Assembly: GCA_002329395.1 (NCBI GenBank)
Contig: DCTQ01000009.1
Span: 44,204 to 67,892, forward strand
DNA length: 23,689 bases
Direction of reading: 5' to 3'
DNA from: Candidatus Avelusimicrobium alvi
Lineage (GTDB): Bacteria; Elusimicrobiota; Elusimicrobia; Elusimicrobiales; Elusimicrobiaceae
Under the pieces are notes generated by a model. It ran no database searches. It was not told the DNA's origin and saw only the letters and a program-made list of their open reading frames with translations. The stretch's first letter is position 1. Every line of letters begins with the position of its first letter. A program made the translations under genes and the position numbers. This document shows positions 14,591 through 21,893 of the stretch, piece by piece.

Positions 14591-14620
14591 TGTCTGTAAT
14601 TAAAAAGGCAGGTTTTTTAC

Positions 14621-15259
14621 GTGAATATCGTTTTGATGGGCTGTCCCGGTGCCGGCAAAGGCACCCAGTCGGCCAAACTGCAGGATACGTTTCATTTAAA
14701 GCACATTTCCACGGGGGACGTGCTCCGCGCGGAAATCGCTTCCGGTTCCGATTTAGGCAAACGCATCGCCGGAATTATTGACAAGGGCAACCTGGTGCCG
14801 GACGAGCTGATGATTTCCATGCTGGAAAACATCGTAAAAGCGACGGACAAAGGCATTATTTTTGACGGGTTCCCGCGCACCGTGGCGCAGGCCGAAGCGC
14901 TTGACGCGATGATGAAACGGCTGGAGCGCAGCATTACGGCGGTCATTATGATTGATTTGCCGGAGAGCGAAGTGGTCAACCGCATCGCTTCGCGCCGCCA
15001 GTGCGGCAAATGCGGCGCCATTTTGCATATAACGCCCGGCACGCCGGCCAATAAATGCCCGGTCTGCGGCGGCGAACTCTATACGCGCCCGGACGATACG
15101 CCCGAACGCGTGAAGCACCGTTTGGAAGTATACCACACGGATACGCTGCCGGTAAAAACCTATTACCAGCGCAGCGGCAGCTATGTGGAAATTAACGGGG
15201 ACCAAACCCCGGAGAAAGTTTTTGAAGACATCGTCAATGTCCTCAAGAAGGTAAAATGA
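14621..15259 (+). CDS. adk: Adenylate kinase (zinc LID type)
   Basis: Catalyses ATP + AMP to 2 ADP in the cytosol. 212 residues: P-loop GCPGAGKGT (7-15), AMP-binding STGDVLRAEI (30-39) and DGFPRT (82-87), and a LID with four cysteines CGKC (128-131) and CPVC (146-149) that binds structural zinc. The start is GTG at 14621, giving the standard MNIVLMGCPG opening. adk after secY and before map is a widespread spc-cluster order. It overlaps map by 4 nt (ATGA). Confidence 0.97.
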   Translation: MNIVLMGCPGAGKGTQSAKLQDTFHLKHISTGDVLRAEIASGSDLGKRIAGIIDKGNLVPDELMISMLENIVKATDKGIIFDGFPRTVAQAEALDAMMKRLERSITAVIMIDLPESEVVNRIASRRQCGKCGAILHITPGTPANKCPVCGGELYTRPDDTPERVKHRLEVYHTDTLPVKTYYQRSGSYVEINGDQTPEKVFEDIVNVLKKVK

Positions 15260-16008
15260 TTGAAGTAAAGAACGACAGCGAACTCCAAAAAATGCGTGAA
15301 GCGGGGAAAGTTACCGCGGCGGTCCTTAAACTGATGACCGAGCTGGTAAAACCCGGCGTTTCTACGTGGGAATTGGACGCCGCGGCCGAGAAAACGATTC
15401 GCTCCTTCGGGGCGACGCCGTTGTTTCTGGGCTATTACGGGTTTCCGGGCAGCATCTGCGCTTCGATAAACGAAGAAGTCGTGCACGGAATCCCAAAAAA
15501 AGATAGAATATTAAAGAGTGGTGATATTATCAGTATCGATACGGGAGCCCGCCTTGACGGCTTCTGTTCAGATGCCGCAATCACCCTCGGTGTGGGAAAA
15601 GTTTCTGATGAAGCCCAAAGACTGATGGACGTTACCAAAAAGTCTTTATTTAAGGCAATCGGGCAAGTCAAACCGGGCAATCGCTTAGGCGATGTACAGC
15701 ACGCGGTGGAAACTTTTGCCAAATCTAACGGTATGGGCATAGTACGCGATTATTGCGGGCACGGTATCGGCCGCAATATGCACGAGGAACCCAGCATTCC
15801 GAATTTCGGAACGCCGGGGACGGGGCCTCTTCTGGAAAAGGGAATGGTCCTGGCCATAGAGCCCATGCTTACTGCGGGAACATTCAGAGTCAGGGAGTTG
15901 AGTGACGGATGGACCGTCGTGACCAGAGACGGCAGCCTGGCTGCCCACTTTGAACACACGGTGGCCGTTACGGCTAACGGCAGCGAAATTTTCACTGCCT
16001 TTGAATAA
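15256..16008 (+). CDS. map: Methionine aminopeptidase, type I
   Basis: Removes the initiator Met from nascent proteins. 250 residues of pita-bread fold; the five metal ligands are D95, D106, H169, E202 and E233, with H77 in the substrate pocket. No SH3-like N-terminal extension is present. It overlaps adk by ATGA, so the two are coupled. From about 15490 onward codon choice becomes visibly more AT-rich with ATA and AGG codons, unlike the neighbouring ribosomal genes; the protein is nevertheless intact. Confidence 0.97.
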   Translation: MIEVKNDSELQKMREAGKVTAAVLKLMTELVKPGVSTWELDAAAEKTIRSFGATPLFLGYYGFPGSICASINEEVVHGIPKKDRILKSGDIISIDTGARLDGFCSDAAITLGVGKVSDEAQRLMDVTKKSLFKAIGQVKPGNRLGDVQHAVETFAKSNGMGIVRDYCGHGIGRNMHEEPSIPNFGTPGTGPLLEKGMVLAIEPMLTAGTFRVRELSDGWTVVTRDGSLAAHFEHTVAVTANGSEIFTAFE

Positions 16009-16015
16009 AATTCGG

Positions 16016-16043
16016 CCGCGCATTTTGAATAAAAATGGCGCGG
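16016..16043 (+). other. Short hairpin between map and infA
   Basis: CCGCGCATTTT (16016-16026) pairs with AAAATGGCGCGG (16032-16043) leaving one bulged G and a 5-nt loop. Only a short T-rich stretch (TTTGTT) follows 7 nt later, so at best a weak terminator. TTTGAATAAAA occurs twice around it (16000-16010, 16024-16034). Confidence 0.4.
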
Positions 16044-16084
16044 GCGGACGTTTGTTCTGAGATTTAATCCGAACTCGGAGTTGT

Positions 16085-16297
16085 ATGAGCGATAAAATCG
16101 AAATTGAAGGTAAAGTCTTGGAATCTTTGCCCAACGCGATGTTTAAAATTGAAATCCCGGGCGGCAAAGTCATTCTGGGGCATATATCCGGCAAAATGAG
16201 AGTTCATCATATAAGAATTCTTCCGGGCGACAAGGTCAGGCTGGAGCTTTCTCCGTACGATTTGACCCGCGGCAGAATAACTTATAGGGAGAAATAA
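16085..16297 (+). CDS. infA: Translation initiation factor IF-1
   Basis: OB-fold factor that blocks the A site during initiation. 70 residues, with [20 protein letters not shown] at the front, [20 protein letters not shown] in the middle, and [13 protein letters not shown] at the end; all are family hallmarks. SD is ACTCGGAGT. The stop touches the rpmJ ATG directly. Confidence 0.97.
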   Translation: MSDKIEIEGKVLESLPNAMFKIEIPGGKVILGHISGKMRVHHIRILPGDKVRLELSPYDLTRGRITYREK

Positions 16298-16411
16298 ATG
16301 AAAGTTAGAGCCAGTGTTAAAAAGATATGTCAGAAATGCAAAATCATTAAACGCAACGGCGTAGTCCGCGTGGTTTGCGAAGTCGCGAAGCACAAACAGC
16401 GCCAAGGTTAA
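16298..16411 (+). CDS. rpmJ: Ribosomal protein L36 (zinc-binding)
   Basis: Smallest 50S protein, 37 residues, starting on the base after the infA stop. It opens [15 protein letters not shown] and ends KHKQRQG. Zinc ligands C11, C14, C27 and H32 are all present, so this is the classical C+ form. GGGAGAAATAA before the ATG gives the SD. The infA-rpmJ-rpsM order is standard for the alpha cluster. Confidence 0.97.
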   Translation: MKVRASVKKICQKCKIIKRNGVVRVVCEVAKHKQRQG

Positions 16412-16432
16412 TTTACAGGAGTTTTATAAGAT

Positions 16433-16807
16433 ATGGCTAGAGTCGCAGGTATTGATTTACCGAAAAATAAAAGAATAGATGTCGCGTTGGAATACATTTA
16501 TGGCATCGGCAAGAAAAACGCGAAAGAAGTGCTTGCCAAATTAGACGGCCAGATTGATCCCGCCACCCGCGTGAAAGACTTGACCGAACAGCAGGCCGGT
16601 TTGCTCAACACCATTTTGCAGAAAGATTACAAAGTGGAAGGCGAACTGCGCCGCGAAGTGGCGCAGAACATTCACCGCGCCATTGAAATCGGTTCCTACA
16701 AAGGGCAGCGCCACCGCCGCAACCTGCCGGTCCGCGGACAGCGCACCAAAACCAACAGCAGAACCCGCCGCGGCAGAAGAAAAACCGTGGGTTCCAAAAC
16801 CAAATAA
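16433..16807 (+). CDS. rpsM: Ribosomal protein S13
   Basis: 30S head protein forming intersubunit bridges. 124 residues with [20 protein letters not shown] at the start, [12 protein letters not shown], the [20 protein letters not shown] motif and a basic tail (RRGRRKTVG). Complete. ACAGGAG upstream. Confidence 0.97.
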   Translation: MARVAGIDLPKNKRIDVALEYIYGIGKKNAKEVLAKLDGQIDPATRVKDLTEQQAGLLNTILQKDYKVEGELRREVAQNIHRAIEIGSYKGQRHRRNLPVRGQRTKTNSRTRRGRRKTVGSKTK

Positions 16808-16832
16808 TTTTAGAGATTAGGAATTTAAACAT

Positions 16833-17255
16833 ATGGCAGAAGAAAAAGTGACAACGGCCCCGGCGGCGAAAGCTCCGGCGGCGAAAGGAAAGAAGAAAAA
16901 CGCCAAAGCGCCGGTTTTCGGCGTGGTGCACATTTATTGTTCGTTCAACAACACCATCGTAACTGTTTCGGACGACAAGGGCAACACGATTGCTTGGTCC
17001 ACCGCGGGTTCCCACGGTTTTAAAGGCACCAAGAAAAGCACTCCGTTTGCCGCGCAGATTACCAGCAACAAAGCGGCCGAAAAAGCCGTGGCCATGGGCA
17101 TGCGCGAAGTGGCTGTAAAAGTTTGCGGTCCGGGCCAGGGCAGAGAAACCGCCGTGCGCGCCGTACAGCAAGCCGGCCTTACCGTGTCTTCCATTAAAGA
17201 CATCACCCCCATCCCCCATAACGGATGCAGACCGCCCAAAGCCAGGAGAGTATAA
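16833..17255 (+). CDS. rpsK: Ribosomal protein S11
   Basis: 30S platform protein near the E site. 140 residues. The family core begins around [18 protein letters not shown] and has [20 protein letters not shown] and [18 protein letters not shown], ending [16 protein letters not shown]. The first ~28 residues are an Ala/Lys/Pro-rich extension with [12 protein letters not shown], in keeping with other extended r-proteins here. rpsD starts 5 nt after the stop. Confidence 0.97.
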   Translation: MAEEKVTTAPAAKAPAAKGKKKNAKAPVFGVVHIYCSFNNTIVTVSDDKGNTIAWSTAGSHGFKGTKKSTPFAAQITSNKAAEKAVAMGMREVAVKVCGPGQGRETAVRAVQQAGLTVSSIKDITPIPHNGCRPPKARRV

Positions 17256-17260
17256 GATTT

Positions 17261-17902
17261 ATGTCTAGATATACAGGACCCAGCTGCAAAAAGTGCAGAA
17301 AATTAGATTGCAAACTTTTCTTAAAAGGAACCAAATGCTACACCAACTGCGTCATTGACAAGTTGGCGGCCGTGAAAGTGCGCGGCGCGAAAGCCGGCGG
17401 AAAAATGAGAAGAGCCAAAGTATCCGAATACGGCATTCGTCTGCAGGAAAAACAGAAAGCCAGATTGCAGTCCGGCATGTCGGAAATTCCGTTCCGCAAT
17501 ATGTTTGACGCCGCCGCCAAGGCCGAAGGCCAGACCGGTGAAAATTTCTTGCGCAAACTGGAAACCCGCTTGGACAACGTCGTGCGCCGCTTGGGTTTCG
17601 CCGTTTCTTTGAAAGCCGCCCGCCAGATTGTGCTGCACGGATATGTTACCGTTAACGGCAAAGCCGTCAACGTGCCTTCCTACCAGCTGCGCATCGGCGA
17701 CAAAGTGAGCTTGGATAAAGCCTTGGCCGAAAACGTCCAGGTCAAACAGGGTCTCACCGAAGCTGAAAAACGCAACCAGCGGCCCAGCTTTTTGGAATAC
17801 GACGCGGAGAAAATGACCGGTAAACTCTTAAGATGGCCCGACAGAGCGGAAATGTCCTACCCTGTCAACGAGCAGCTCATCGTCGAATACTATTCTAAAT
17901 AG
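17261..17902 (+). CDS. rpsD: Ribosomal protein S4 (zinc-binding form)
   Basis: Primary 16S-binding protein of the 30S body. 213 residues. The N-terminus has C9, C12, C26 and C30 (with an extra C17) resembling the zinc site of Thermus S4. LETRLDNVVRRLGFAVSLKAARQ and HGYVTVNGKAVNVPSY form the S4 RNA-binding domain, and PVNEQLIVEYYSK ends it. The start at 17261 is chosen because MSRYTGP is the family start and AGGAGAG (17244-17250) is its SD; a frame open from 17225 lies inside rpsK. Confidence 0.97.
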   Translation: MSRYTGPSCKKCRKLDCKLFLKGTKCYTNCVIDKLAAVKVRGAKAGGKMRRAKVSEYGIRLQEKQKARLQSGMSEIPFRNMFDAAAKAEGQTGENFLRKLETRLDNVVRRLGFAVSLKAARQIVLHGYVTVNGKAVNVPSYQLRIGDKVSLDKALAENVQVKQGLTEAEKRNQRPSFLEYDAEKMTGKLLRWPDRAEMSYPVNEQLIVEYYSK

Positions 17903-17916
17903 TTTGGAGGCTTACA

Positions 17917-18915
17917 ATGGCTTTTAACGAATTAGTCCTTCCCCAGAAGATTCAATTGGAAGAAAAAACCGCGTCCGACTTTTACGGTAAGTTCATCGCC
18001 GAGCCTTACGAGAGCGGTTACGGGCACACGGTGGGCAACTCCCTGCGCCGGATTCTGCTTTCCGGCATGGAAGGCGCCGCCGTTACCGCCGTCAGAATCA
18101 CGGGGGCCGTACACGAATTCAGCACGATTGCGAACGTTCGGGAAGACGTTATTAACATTTTGCTCAATTTGAAACGCCTGCGCGTTAAAATGGAAGGCAA
18201 AAACCGCGAATACTTGCAGCTTCACGCCGTGAAACCCGGCGTGGTAACCGCCGCTGATATTGAGGAAACGGACGGCGTGGAAATCGTCAATAAAGACCTG
18301 GCCCTGGCCACTTTGGAAGTGGGCGGCAGCCTGGAAATGGAAATTGAGATTTCCCGCGGCAAGGGTTACGTACCCGCCGAAGATTTGGCCAAAATCCAGC
18401 GCCCGGCCGGTTTTATTCCGGTGGACGCGCTCTTCTCGCCGATTGTGAAGGTTCACTATGACGTGGAACCCGCCCGCGTCGGCCAGAAGACGGACTATGA
18501 CCGCCTGATCCTTGAAATCACCACCGACGGAACCCTGGCCCCGGCCAGAGCGCTCCACCGTGCGGCGGTGCTCCTGTCCAATTCTTTGCACATTTTCACG
18601 ATTGAAGGCGAAGACGACTGCGTGGCCACCACCGGCGACGAAGCAGTGGAAGAACCCGTGTCCATGACCGGTTCCGTCGCCGGCGCCAGCGTCAATTCTA
18701 AACTTGATGAACTGCTCAACCAGTCCATTGAGTTTATTGAACTGTCTTCGCGCTCCATCAACTGCCTCAAGTCCGAAAACATCAACACGGTGCGCGACTT
18801 GGTGAAAATGACCGAAGACGACTTGAAAATGATCAAGAACTTCGGCGCCAAATCAATGGACGAGATTAAAGAAAGACTTGCCGAGATGAAACTTTCGCTC
18901 GGTATGAAAATTTAA
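17917..18915 (+). CDS. rpoA: RNA polymerase alpha subunit
   Basis: Scaffold subunit for RNA polymerase assembly and promoter UP-element/activator contacts. 332 residues: N-domain with EPYESGYGHTVGNSLRRILLSGMEGAAVT and LNLKRLRVKM, a linker around 235-255, and C-domain SSRSINCLKSENINTVRDLV followed by LKMIKNFGAKSMDEIKERL (helix-hairpin-helix). Normal. TTGGAGG precedes the start. Confidence 0.98.
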   Translation: MAFNELVLPQKIQLEEKTASDFYGKFIAEPYESGYGHTVGNSLRRILLSGMEGAAVTAVRITGAVHEFSTIANVREDVINILLNLKRLRVKMEGKNREYLQLHAVKPGVVTAADIEETDGVEIVNKDLALATLEVGGSLEMEIEISRGKGYVPAEDLAKIQRPAGFIPVDALFSPIVKVHYDVEPARVGQKTDYDRLILEITTDGTLAPARALHRAAVLLSNSLHIFTIEGEDDCVATTGDEAVEEPVSMTGSVAGASVNSKLDELLNQSIEFIELSSRSINCLKSENINTVRDLVKMTEDDLKMIKNFGAKSMDEIKERLAEMKLSLGMKI

Positions 18916-18930
18916 GGAGTAAGTTTTAGT

Positions 18931-19275
18931 ATGATTAAGAATACCGGATACAGAAAGCTTGGCAAGACTGCGTCCCACCGCAAAGCTATGCTCAACAACA
19001 TGGCCACCAGCATCATCCTTCACGAAGAAGTGAAAACGACGCTGCCCAAGGCCAAAGAAGTAAGACGCGTGGTGGAAGGGCTTATCACCCTGGCCAAAGC
19101 CAATAACGAGCGCGCCGCCAAAGACACCTTGAAAGATGCCGCGGCCGTGAAAAAACTGTTTGAAGTGCTGGCCGCCCGCTACGCCAACCGCGCCGGCGGT
19201 TTCTGCCGCATTTACCGCGCGGGGCTTCGCCAGGGCGACAACGCCCAGGTGGCCATCGTCAAATTGGTTGAATAG
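18931..19275 (+). CDS. rplQ: Ribosomal protein L17
   Basis: 50S protein by the tunnel exit. 114 residues with YRKLGKTASHRKAMLNNMATSII near the start, HEEVKTTLPKAKEVRRVVEG, and GGFCRIYRAGLRQGDNAQVAIVKL at the end. Typical. AAGGAG lies 12 nt upstream of the ATG. mreB begins only 10 nt after the stop. Confidence 0.97.
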   Translation: MIKNTGYRKLGKTASHRKAMLNNMATSIILHEEVKTTLPKAKEVRRVVEGLITLAKANNERAAKDTLKDAAAVKKLFEVLAARYANRAGGFCRIYRAGLRQGDNAQVAIVKLVE

Positions 19276-19285
19276 GTGAACAATT

Positions 19286-20329
19286 ATGGTAATAGACTAT
19301 CTTGGGGGCCTGTTCTCTTCTGACTTAGGGATGGACCTTGGCACGGCCAACTGTCTGATCTACGTCAAAGACAAAGGCATTGTCCTGCGCGAGCCGTCCG
19401 TCGTCGCCGTGGAAAGAGAAACCGGCGAAGTCAAGGCCGTAGGCGCCAAAGCCAAGCAGATGCTTGGCAGAACCCCCGCTAACATTGTGGCCGTGCGCCC
19501 GATGAAGAACGGCGTGATTGCGGACTTTGAAGTTACGCAGGAAATGATTCGTTACTTCATCCGCAAGGTTCACAGCAGAAGCAGTCTGTTACGTCCCAGA
19601 ATTGTCATCGGCATTCCCTCGGACATTACCGGCGTTGAAAGACGCGCGGTGGATGACGCCGCCCGCCAGGCGGGTGCGCGCGAGGTCTATTTGATAGAAG
19701 AGCCCATGGCTTCGGCCATGGGCGCCGATTTGCCGATTGCGGAACCCCACGCCAGCATGATTGTGGACATCGGCGGCGGCACGACGGAAGTGGCCGTCAT
19801 CTCCCTGGGGGGGATGGTGGTCGCCAAATCCATTGACGTGGCCGGCGACGAACTGACGGAATGCATTGTGCAGTATTTCCGTAAAAAATACAACCTCATC
19901 ATCGGCGAAACGACGGCTGAGGAAGTAAAAATCAATTTGGGGTCCGTCTATCCGTTAAAGGAAGAAAAATCCATGGAAGTGAAAGGGCGCGACCAGACGC
20001 AAGGTCTGCCCCGCACGCTGACGGTAACTTCGGAAGAAATCCGTCAGGCTCTGATGGAGCCGGTGCGCCCTATCATTGACGTCATCAAGAGCACCCTGGA
20101 GGAAACTCCGCCCGAACTGGCCGCGGACCTGGTGGACAGAGGCCTGGTTGTGGCCGGCGGCGGCAGCCTGTTAAGAGGCATTACCGAGCTTATCCGCAAG
20201 GAAACGGACATTTCCGTTCACCGCGCCGCAGACCCGCTTAGCTGCGTGGCCCTGGGCACGGGCAAGTTTTTGGAACAGTTGAACGAAAAAGGGTCCCGCT
20301 TCTTCGGCTCCCGCGGTAAATCTTTCTAG
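19286..20329 (+). CDS. mreB: Rod-shape-determining protein MreB
   Basis: Bacterial actin that organises lateral cell-wall synthesis under the inner membrane. 347 residues: phosphate-1 MDLGTANC (16-23), catalytic Glu139 in LIEEPMASA, phosphate-2 [11 protein letters not shown] (161-171), and adenosine motif [12 protein letters not shown] near 288. The start is supported by AGGTGA 8 nt upstream overlapping the rplQ end. It sits at the end of the ribosomal operon and is followed by an intrinsic terminator, so it seems transcribed with rpoA-rplQ and not with mreC. Confidence 0.98.
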   Translation: MVIDYLGGLFSSDLGMDLGTANCLIYVKDKGIVLREPSVVAVERETGEVKAVGAKAKQMLGRTPANIVAVRPMKNGVIADFEVTQEMIRYFIRKVHSRSSLLRPRIVIGIPSDITGVERRAVDDAARQAGAREVYLIEEPMASAMGADLPIAEPHASMIVDIGGGTTEVAVISLGGMVVAKSIDVAGDELTECIVQYFRKKYNLIIGETTAEEVKINLGSVYPLKEEKSMEVKGRDQTQGLPRTLTVTSEEIRQALMEPVRPIIDVIKSTLEETPPELAADLVDRGLVVAGGGSLLRGITELIRKETDISVHRAADPLSCVALGTGKFLEQLNEKGSRFFGSRGKSF

Positions 20330-20351
20330 TTTCGGCTGCTGAAAAATTTAG

Positions 20352-20399
20352 AGCGGACACAGTTCTTTTACAGGGACCGTGTCCGCTTTTTGTTTTTTT
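20352..20399 (+). terminator. Intrinsic terminator after mreB
   Basis: AGCGGACAC (20352-20360) pairs with GTGTCCGCT (20379-20387), followed by TTTTTGTTTTTTT. It marks the end of the 16-kb ribosomal/mreB transcription unit. Confidence 0.9.
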
Positions 20400-20404
20400 A
20401 TCTT

Positions 20405-20505
20405 TTATTACCGGCCCGGCGGTTGCGGGGCCGCGCGGTGGGCCCCGGCCCGCATGACCCGATTTGAACGTTCCGGCGGCCCCGCGCCCGGCCGGCACGG
20501 CGTGA
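20405..20505. other. Very GC-rich spacer between mreB and mreC
   Basis: About 100 nt of G+C-dense sequence with a GGGGCC/GGCCCC hairpin in it. No promoter with a recognisable -10 and no ORF with family resemblance. A similar GC-rich patch lies after the lipoprotein terminator at 3460-3536. Confidence 0.5.
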
Positions 20506-20516
20506 ATTTTTAGTAT

Positions 20517-21377
20517 ATGTTATCCATTAAAACCAAGTCTTCCAAAAAACGCGCGCCCGGCACGCGCAGACGCTTTTTGCTGCCGGTAACGTTTCTACTG
20601 CTTTCATTTTTATTAATGATTCTGCCGCTGGAAGGGTTTGTGTCTTCCGTCAAAGCGGTGCTGGCGTATGTGTTTATCCCGCAGGTGCGCCTGGCGCACG
20701 GCACGACGAAATACGCCGAGAATGTGTACGAAACCGTCCGGGAATTGCTGGACGCCCACCGCGAAAACCGCGAACTTAAACAAGAAATTGAGATGACCAA
20801 ACTGCTTGCCTCGCAGGCGGAAGCCATTTTGGACGAGAACGGCCGCCTGAGCGAAATTTTAAACTTAAAAGCCGCGCGCCGCTGGAAAGGCGTATGGGCG
20901 AAAGTGGCCTACCGGGAGCCGACGCAGTGGAATACCGTAATTATTGATAAAGGGCTCAAGGACGGCATCCGCGAGCGCAGCGCGGTGATTTCTATGGAAG
21001 AAGGCAAAGAGGCGCTGGCGGGCGTAGTGGTGGAGACGACGGAAAACACCTCCAAGGTGCTTTTGGTGCGGGATGAGGATTTTTCGGCCGCCGTATATCT
21101 GGAACGCGGGCAGGAAGAAGGCCTGCTGACGGGCAACGGGCCGCGCCCCGTGCGCATTAAATATATTCCGCTGCTGACGCAGGTGGAAAAAGGCGATAAA
21201 GTGTTTACCGCCGCCACCAGCAGTATTTTCCCCGCCGGAATTTTGGTGGGCGAAGTGAGCGGCGTGCGGGAGGACGAAAGCTTCCAGACGGCGCTTACCG
21301 TCAATGTGGAGCCGCAGGTGCGCTCCGCGGCGGTAAAAGAAGTGTTCGTAATTTCGGACGACGGGGGCGGGAGATAA
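20517..21377 (+). CDS. mreC: Rod-shape-determining protein MreC
   Basis: Periplasmic scaffold that bridges MreB/MreD to the PBP2-RodA synthase. 286 residues: basic N-terminus (RRR at 19-21), one membrane segment about 22-40, a coiled coil about 65-110 (RENRELKQEIEMTKLLASQA region), then the beta-rich domain with TVIIDKGLKDGIRERSAV and FPAGILVGEVSGV. No clear SD lies before the ATG, and an upstream GTG is closed by TAG, so this start is kept. mreD begins 3 nt after the stop. Confidence 0.92.
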   Translation: MLSIKTKSSKKRAPGTRRRFLLPVTFLLLSFLLMILPLEGFVSSVKAVLAYVFIPQVRLAHGTTKYAENVYETVRELLDAHRENRELKQEIEMTKLLASQAEAILDENGRLSEILNLKAARRWKGVWAKVAYREPTQWNTVIIDKGLKDGIRERSAVISMEEGKEALAGVVVETTENTSKVLLVRDEDFSAAVYLERGQEEGLLTGNGPRPVRIKYIPLLTQVEKGDKVFTAATSSIFPAGILVGEVSGVREDESFQTALTVNVEPQVRSAAVKEVFVISDDGGGR

Positions 21378-21380
21378 TTT

Positions 21381-21875
21381 ATGTGGAGTTTCGTGAAACT
21401 GGTTTTTCTGTTTGTGCTGGCTACGGTTTTTCACTGGGCGTTTGCTTCCGGTTTTTCGCTTTGGGGGATGGGCGTGAATATGATGCTGGTGTTTGCGGTG
21501 GCGTTCTGCGCCGTATTAAAACCGGTCTGCGGTTATCCGGCGGCGTTTGTCTGCGGGCTCTTTTTGGATTTTTTCGGCACCAAGCTTTTCGGCAACAACG
21601 CGTTTACGTTCACCGTGGCCGCCTGCGTGGTGTACGGCTTGTCCGAACGGTTTGATTTTGACGGTATTTTCCCGCAAATGCTTACCGTGTTCGGCCTGAC
21701 GTTTTTAGTCGGCGCGCTTAACAGCGTGCTGATTTGGTGGTTTGCGTCCGCGGTGGTGTGGCCCGGACTGTGGAGTTTGCTCGGCGGTGCGGTAGTGAGC
21801 GCGCTGTTGGCGCCGGGCGTATTTTGGCTGGTGCGCCGGACGCTGGGCAAAGGCGCCGTATGCAGGCAGGTATAA
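21381..21875 (+). CDS. mreD: Rod-shape-determining protein MreD
   Basis: Small inner-membrane protein of the elongasome. 164 residues, almost wholly hydrophobic with about five membrane segments and a central GLFLDFFG motif characteristic of MreD. The family is weakly conserved, but position between mreC and mrdA makes the call secure. GGGCGGGAG is the SD, inside mreC. Confidence 0.88.
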   Translation: MWSFVKLVFLFVLATVFHWAFASGFSLWGMGVNMMLVFAVAFCAVLKPVCGYPAAFVCGLFLDFFGTKLFGNNAFTFTVAACVVYGLSERFDFDGIFPQMLTVFGLTFLVGALNSVLIWWFASAVVWPGLWSLLGGAVVSALLAPGVFWLVRRTLGKGAVCRQV

Positions 21876-21893
21876 AAGCCTGCGGGATGAAAA

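Noticed and set aside
16000..16034. Direct repeat TTTGAATAAAA around the map stop
   Set aside because: Only 11 nt and probably a small local duplication; no function suggested beyond forming part of the hairpin.
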